The notes under the pieces were generated by a model. It did not search any database, was not told the origin of the DNA, and saw nothing but the letters and a program-made list of their open reading frames with translations. Shown in pieces: positions 60,886-64,000 of a DNA stretch of 64,000 nucleotides. This DNA comes from BRH-c25 sp012519325 (GTDB lineage: Bacteria; Bacillota; Clostridia; Lutisporales; Lutisporaceae). The stretch's first letter is position 1. Every line of letters starts with the position of its first letter. Made by a program: the position numbers and the translations under genes. The stretch lies in contig JBMNHZ010000009.1 in the NCBI GenBank assembly GCA_050950645.1, positions 248,001 to 312,000 on the forward strand, read 5' to 3'.

Positions 60886-62280
60886 ATGAAGCTTTATAAC
60901 ACAATGACAAGGAAAAAGGAAAAGTTTGAACCTATTACTCCGGGAGAAGTAAAAATGTACTCCTGCGGACCGACAGTCTATAATTTTTTCCATATAGGAA
61001 ACGCAAGACCCTTCATAATATTTGACATTTTAAGAAGGTATCTTGAATATAGGGGTTACAAGGTAACCTTTGTACAGAATTTCACTGATGTTGACGATAA
61101 AATAATCAAGAGGGCGAAGGATGAAAACACGACAGAAAAAGAGGTGTCCGACAGGTTCATACAAGAATACTTTAGAGATGCGGAGGCATTAAATATAAGA
61201 AAGGCCGATTATCATCCCAGAGTAACAGAGCACATAGATGAAATAATAGACATAATAAAGAGGCTGGAAGCAAATGGCTTTACTTATACTGTTGACGGAG
61301 ACGTATACTATGATACTTCAAAGTTTGTTGAATATGGCAAGCTATCCAAACAGAATCTCAATGAATTGGAAGCAGGCGCCAGGATTGATGTAAATGAAGT
61401 TAAAAGGAACCCCTTTGATTTTGTGCTTTGGAAGGGGCAAAAGCCCGGAGAACCTGCATGGGAAAGCCCCTGGGGCATGGGTAGGCCGGGTTGGCACATA
61501 GAGTGCTCTGCCATGTCTATGAGGTATTTGGGGGAGACTATAGATATCCATTCCGGAGGGCAGGATCTTATATTTCCTCATCACGAGAATGAAATCGCGC
61601 AGAGTGAAGGAGCTACAGGAAAGCCTTTCGCAAGGTATTGGCTGCATAATGCATTCCTTAATATTAATAATGAAAAGATGTCCAAATCACTGAACAATTT
61701 TTTCACAGTCAGGGACATTGAAGAAAAATTCGATCTGGAGGTTTTCAGGCTTTTCATGATTTCTGCTCATTACAGGAGTCCCTTGAATTTCAGTGCCGAG
61801 CTCCTGGAACAGGCAAAGAGTGCTTTAGAAAGGTTATATAATGCAAAAAATAATCTTATATATCTTCTGGATAAGGCACAGGAGAAGCCCTTGACACAGG
61901 AGGAGGAGAATTTTAAAGAAACTCTTTCAGGATACAGGAGCAAGTTCAATGAGTCTATGGATGATGACCTGAATACTGCCGATGGATTGGCTGTTATATT
62001 TGACATGGTAAGGGATATCAATTCCAACGTCAAAGCAGAATCCTCCAGGGTACTGGTGAAAGCATCCTATGATATGCTTATGGAGCTATTGGGAGTGCTG
62101 GGCTTGCTTTATAAGAAAGAAGAAAGCCTGGATACGGAAATAGAGAAATTTATAGAGGAAAGACAGCAGGCAAGAAAAGAAAAGAACTGGGCTTTGGCCG
62201 ACAAAATAAGGGATGATCTAAAGGCACAGGGAATAATTCTTGAAGATACCCCCGAGGGAGTAAAGTGGAGAAGGGTGTAA
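60886..62280 (+). CDS. cysS: Cysteinyl-tRNA synthetase
   Basis: CysRS is a class I synthetase with a zinc-bound Cys site. The 464-residue protein shows CGPTVYNFFHIGNARPF (HIGH-like HIGN and the first zinc Cys), WHIECSAMS, HHENEIAQSE, and the KMSKS loop as EKMSKSLNNF. The ATG at 60886 follows AGGAAGGTGTTAGAA; an earlier in-frame start would lie in the T-box terminator region. It is controlled by the T-box upstream and followed by rmuC at 4 bp. Confidence 0.97.
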   Translation: MKLYNTMTRKKEKFEPITPGEVKMYSCGPTVYNFFHIGNARPFIIFDILRRYLEYRGYKVTFVQNFTDVDDKIIKRAKDENTTEKEVSDRFIQEYFRDAEALNIRKADYHPRVTEHIDEIIDIIKRLEANGFTYTVDGDVYYDTSKFVEYGKLSKQNLNELEAGARIDVNEVKRNPFDFVLWKGQKPGEPAWESPWGMGRPGWHIECSAMSMRYLGETIDIHSGGQDLIFPHHENEIAQSEGATGKPFARYWLHNAFLNINNEKMSKSLNNFFTVRDIEEKFDLEVFRLFMISAHYRSPLNFSAELLEQAKSALERLYNAKNNLIYLLDKAQEKPLTQEEENFKETLSGYRSKFNESMDDDLNTADGLAVIFDMVRDINSNVKAESSRVLVKASYDMLMELLGVLGLLYKKEESLDTEIEKFIEERQQARKEKNWALADKIRDDLKAQGIILEDTPEGVKWRRV

Positions 62281-62284
62281 AACC

Positions 62285-63607
62285 ATGTCTGATTTGCTGT
62301 TGTATGTTGTTACGGGTCTTCTTGTCATAAATTTGATCGTTTTGATAATCATAATGAATACCAGACCGACGGGCAGCCTGATAAAGATTGAAGCCGGACT
62401 TGAAGCTATGGAGAAAAATATCGATAAGCTTAACAGAACGGTTATGGAGGAAATGCTGCAGAATAGGGAGGAGCTTGCAGGCTCAATAAAACTATTCAAC
62501 GAAATGATTGCCTCCCAAATGTCGGAGATATCAAATTTACAGCGCAGCCAGCTGGATATATTCTCCCAGCAGCTTACAAACCTTACACGGACAAACGAAT
62601 ACAGGCTTGACAAAATGAGAGACACAATTGAAGAAAAGCTGAAGCATCTGCAGGAGGATAACAGCAAAAAACTGGATCAGATGAGGGCGACCGTAGATGA
62701 AAGGCTGAGTTCCACCCTTGAGCAGCGGCTTGGGGAATCCTTCAAGCTGGTGAGTGAAAGACTGGAAATGGTTCACAAGGGTCTGGGGGAAATGCAGACC
62801 CTGGCTTCGGGGGTGGGGGATCTTAAAAGGGTCCTTACCAATGTTAAAACTAGGGGTACCTGGGGAGAAATTCAGCTGGGTAATATACTCGAACAGATTC
62901 TAACTCCTGAGCAGTATTCAAAAAATGTAGCTACAATAAAGGGATCAAGAGAAAGAGTTGAATTTGCAATAAAGCTGCCTGGAAAAGATGAAAAGGGCGA
63001 AGAAACGATATGGCTGCCCATAGATTCAAAGTTTCCCCAGGAGGATTATCAGAGATTGCTGGATGCACAGGAGCAGGGAAATTCCACTAAAGCTGAAGAA
63101 GCGGCAAAGGCCATGGAGTTAAAGGTTAAAAGCTTTGCCAGGGATATAAGGGATAAATACATAAGTCCTCCGGAGACAACCGACTTCGGGATAATGTTTT
63201 TGCCTACCGAAGGCCTTTATGCGGAGATACTCAGAAGGCCGGGACTGTGTGACTACTTGCAGCGCCAATACAGAATAGTGATAGCCGGTCCTACGACCTT
63301 GGTTGCCTTGTTAAACAGCCTGCAGATGGGTTTCAAAACCCTTGCAATAGAGAAGCGTTCAAGCGAGGTATGGAATCTTCTTGGAGCAGTTAAAACCGAA
63401 TTCGGCAAGTTCGGCGATATTTTGGACAAAACCCGTAAGAAGCTTCAGGAGGCGAGCAATACCATCGAGGATGCTGCAAGGAAGTCCAGAAGTATAGGCA
63501 GAAAGCTGAAAAATGTGCAGGAACTGTCGGCGGAGGATTCTGCTGCGCTGCTGGAGGAAGGCGAAGATACGGACTCCGCCCAGATAGCTTCTGCAAAAGA
63601 GATATGA
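62285..63607 (+). CDS. rmuC: RmuC family DNA recombination protein
   Basis: RmuC proteins limit inversions at short repeats in E. coli; they are thought to be nucleases of the PD-(D/E)xK type. The 440-residue protein has an N-terminal transmembrane segment (LLLYVVTGLLVINLIVLIII), a long coiled coil (residues ~35-170) and the core domain with KTRGTWGEIQLGNILEQILT, WLPIDSKFPQEDYQRLL and YRIVIAGPTTLVALLNSLQMG. All are as expected. Confidence 0.92.
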   Translation: MSDLLLYVVTGLLVINLIVLIIIMNTRPTGSLIKIEAGLEAMEKNIDKLNRTVMEEMLQNREELAGSIKLFNEMIASQMSEISNLQRSQLDIFSQQLTNLTRTNEYRLDKMRDTIEEKLKHLQEDNSKKLDQMRATVDERLSSTLEQRLGESFKLVSERLEMVHKGLGEMQTLASGVGDLKRVLTNVKTRGTWGEIQLGNILEQILTPEQYSKNVATIKGSRERVEFAIKLPGKDEKGEETIWLPIDSKFPQEDYQRLLDAQEQGNSTKAEEAAKAMELKVKSFARDIRDKYISPPETTDFGIMFLPTEGLYAEILRRPGLCDYLQRQYRIVIAGPTTLVALLNSLQMGFKTLAIEKRSSEVWNLLGAVKTEFGKFGDILDKTRKKLQEASNTIEDAARKSRSIGRKLKNVQELSAEDSAALLEEGEDTDSAQIASAKEI

Positions 63608-63644
63608 AATAAATATGAATGTCGGTAAAATATATAGGTATTGT

Positions 63645-64000
63645 ATGAGAAATGATTATTTGGAAAAGAACTATAAAAAGCTGCTGGAGGAGCTGCACCA
63701 GCTGATGATGGACAGCGGAAAGCTCTCGCTTTCAGATGTCAAGATGCTGAACCCCCTTGTGCTTGCATATGCGGGGGATTCAGTCTATGATACTTTTGTC
63801 AGGACCCTGCTGGTATCGGGAGGCCATGGGCAGGTTGCAAAGCTGCATAAAATGTCCGTAGAGTTTGTGAAGGCAAAGGCACAGGCGGATATTCTGGGGA
63901 AGATAAATGAGCTGTTGACCCCTGAAGAACAGGATATAGTCAGGAGAGGAAGAAATACAAAGTCTACAACCATGCCTAAAAATGCGGATGTTTTTGATTA
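63645..64000 (+). CDS. mrnC: Mini-ribonuclease III (cut by the right edge)
   Basis: MrnC matures 23S rRNA in Gram-positive bacteria; it has an RNase III catalytic domain without the dsRNA-binding domain. About 118 residues are visible: MLNPLVLAYAGDSVYDTFVR carries the catalytic Asp, followed by KMSVEFVKAKAQADILGKIN, RRGRNTKSTT and MPKNADVFDY. The last ~20-25 residues lie beyond the window. The start could be ATG 63645, or ATG 63615 in the same frame; neither has a strong ribosome binding site. cysS-mrnC neighbourhood is standard in Firmicutes. Confidence 0.9.
   Translation, partial: MRNDYLEKNYKKLLEELHQLMMDSGKLSLSDVKMLNPLVLAYAGDSVYDTFVRTLLVSGGHGQVAKLHKMSVEFVKAKAQADILGKINELLTPEEQDIVRRGRNTKSTTMPKNADVFD

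Overview
The window is a stretch of chromosome from a low-GC Gram-positive anaerobe of the Clostridia (Bacillota). The evidence is the gene order ctsR-mcsA-mcsB-clpC-radA-disA followed by carD, a PIN/TRAM protein, ispD, ispF, cysS, rmuC and mrnC, together with AGGAGG-type ribosome binding sites, a T-box leader, LysM proteins of clostridial type, a bh protein and an ISLre2 element. A cellulolytic, spore-forming family (Acetivibrio/Ruminiclostridium-like) would fit, but the genus is a guess.

Layout. 1-8.4 kb: a degenerate 21-bp tandem repeat at the left edge, a cell-surface block of three LysM proteins (one intact L,D-transpeptidase, one paralogue that has lost its catalytic His and Cys, one with an unrecognised C-terminal domain), a divergent peptide deformylase, a GT8 glycosyltransferase, cardiolipin synthase and small proteins. 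8.4-16.3 kb: a decaying, IS-rich zone with a ~250-bp imperfect palindrome, an IS30 element bounded by a 16-bp direct repeat, a DEAD-box helicase gene with an internal deletion, an intact degV, an IS110 element with a likely bridge-RNA end, and an NDH-2/DoxX gene broken by four small indels. 16.4-32.7 kb: an M16C peptidase, an XRE-cupin regulator next to a dipeptidase/DUF819/S15-hydrolase operon with a palindromic operator, ilvE, an ABC-2 exporter, a ferredoxin-type aldo-keto reductase, an EF-G paralogue and two tiny genes. 32.7-44.6 kb: a lipoprotein gene with an in-frame TGA, then the CtsR heat-shock/protein-arginine-kinase operon, radA, disA, carD, the PIN/TRAM protein and ispD.

44.7-59.1 kb is the most unusual part. 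One co-directional cluster encodes a SorC-type regulator, GutM, a glucitol-family PTS (IIC, IIB, IIA), a COG4091-type SAF-domain dehydrogenase, a HAD phosphatase, a four-subunit acetoin/2-oxoacid dehydrogenase complex, and its own HPr and Enzyme I. It is a complete phosphotransfer chain coupled to an acyl-CoA-forming complex, it lies between ispD and ispF, and it is split by an ISLre2 insertion just in front of the IIA gene. The E2 subunit has two E3-binding domains but no lipoyl domain; the only lipoyl domain is on the E3 subunit. 59.1-64 kb: bh protein, ispF, a small membrane protein, a Cys T-box with cysS, rmuC, and mrnC running off the right edge.

No tRNA, rRNA or CRISPR array was seen. 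Statements about families rest on motifs read by eye; no searches were run.
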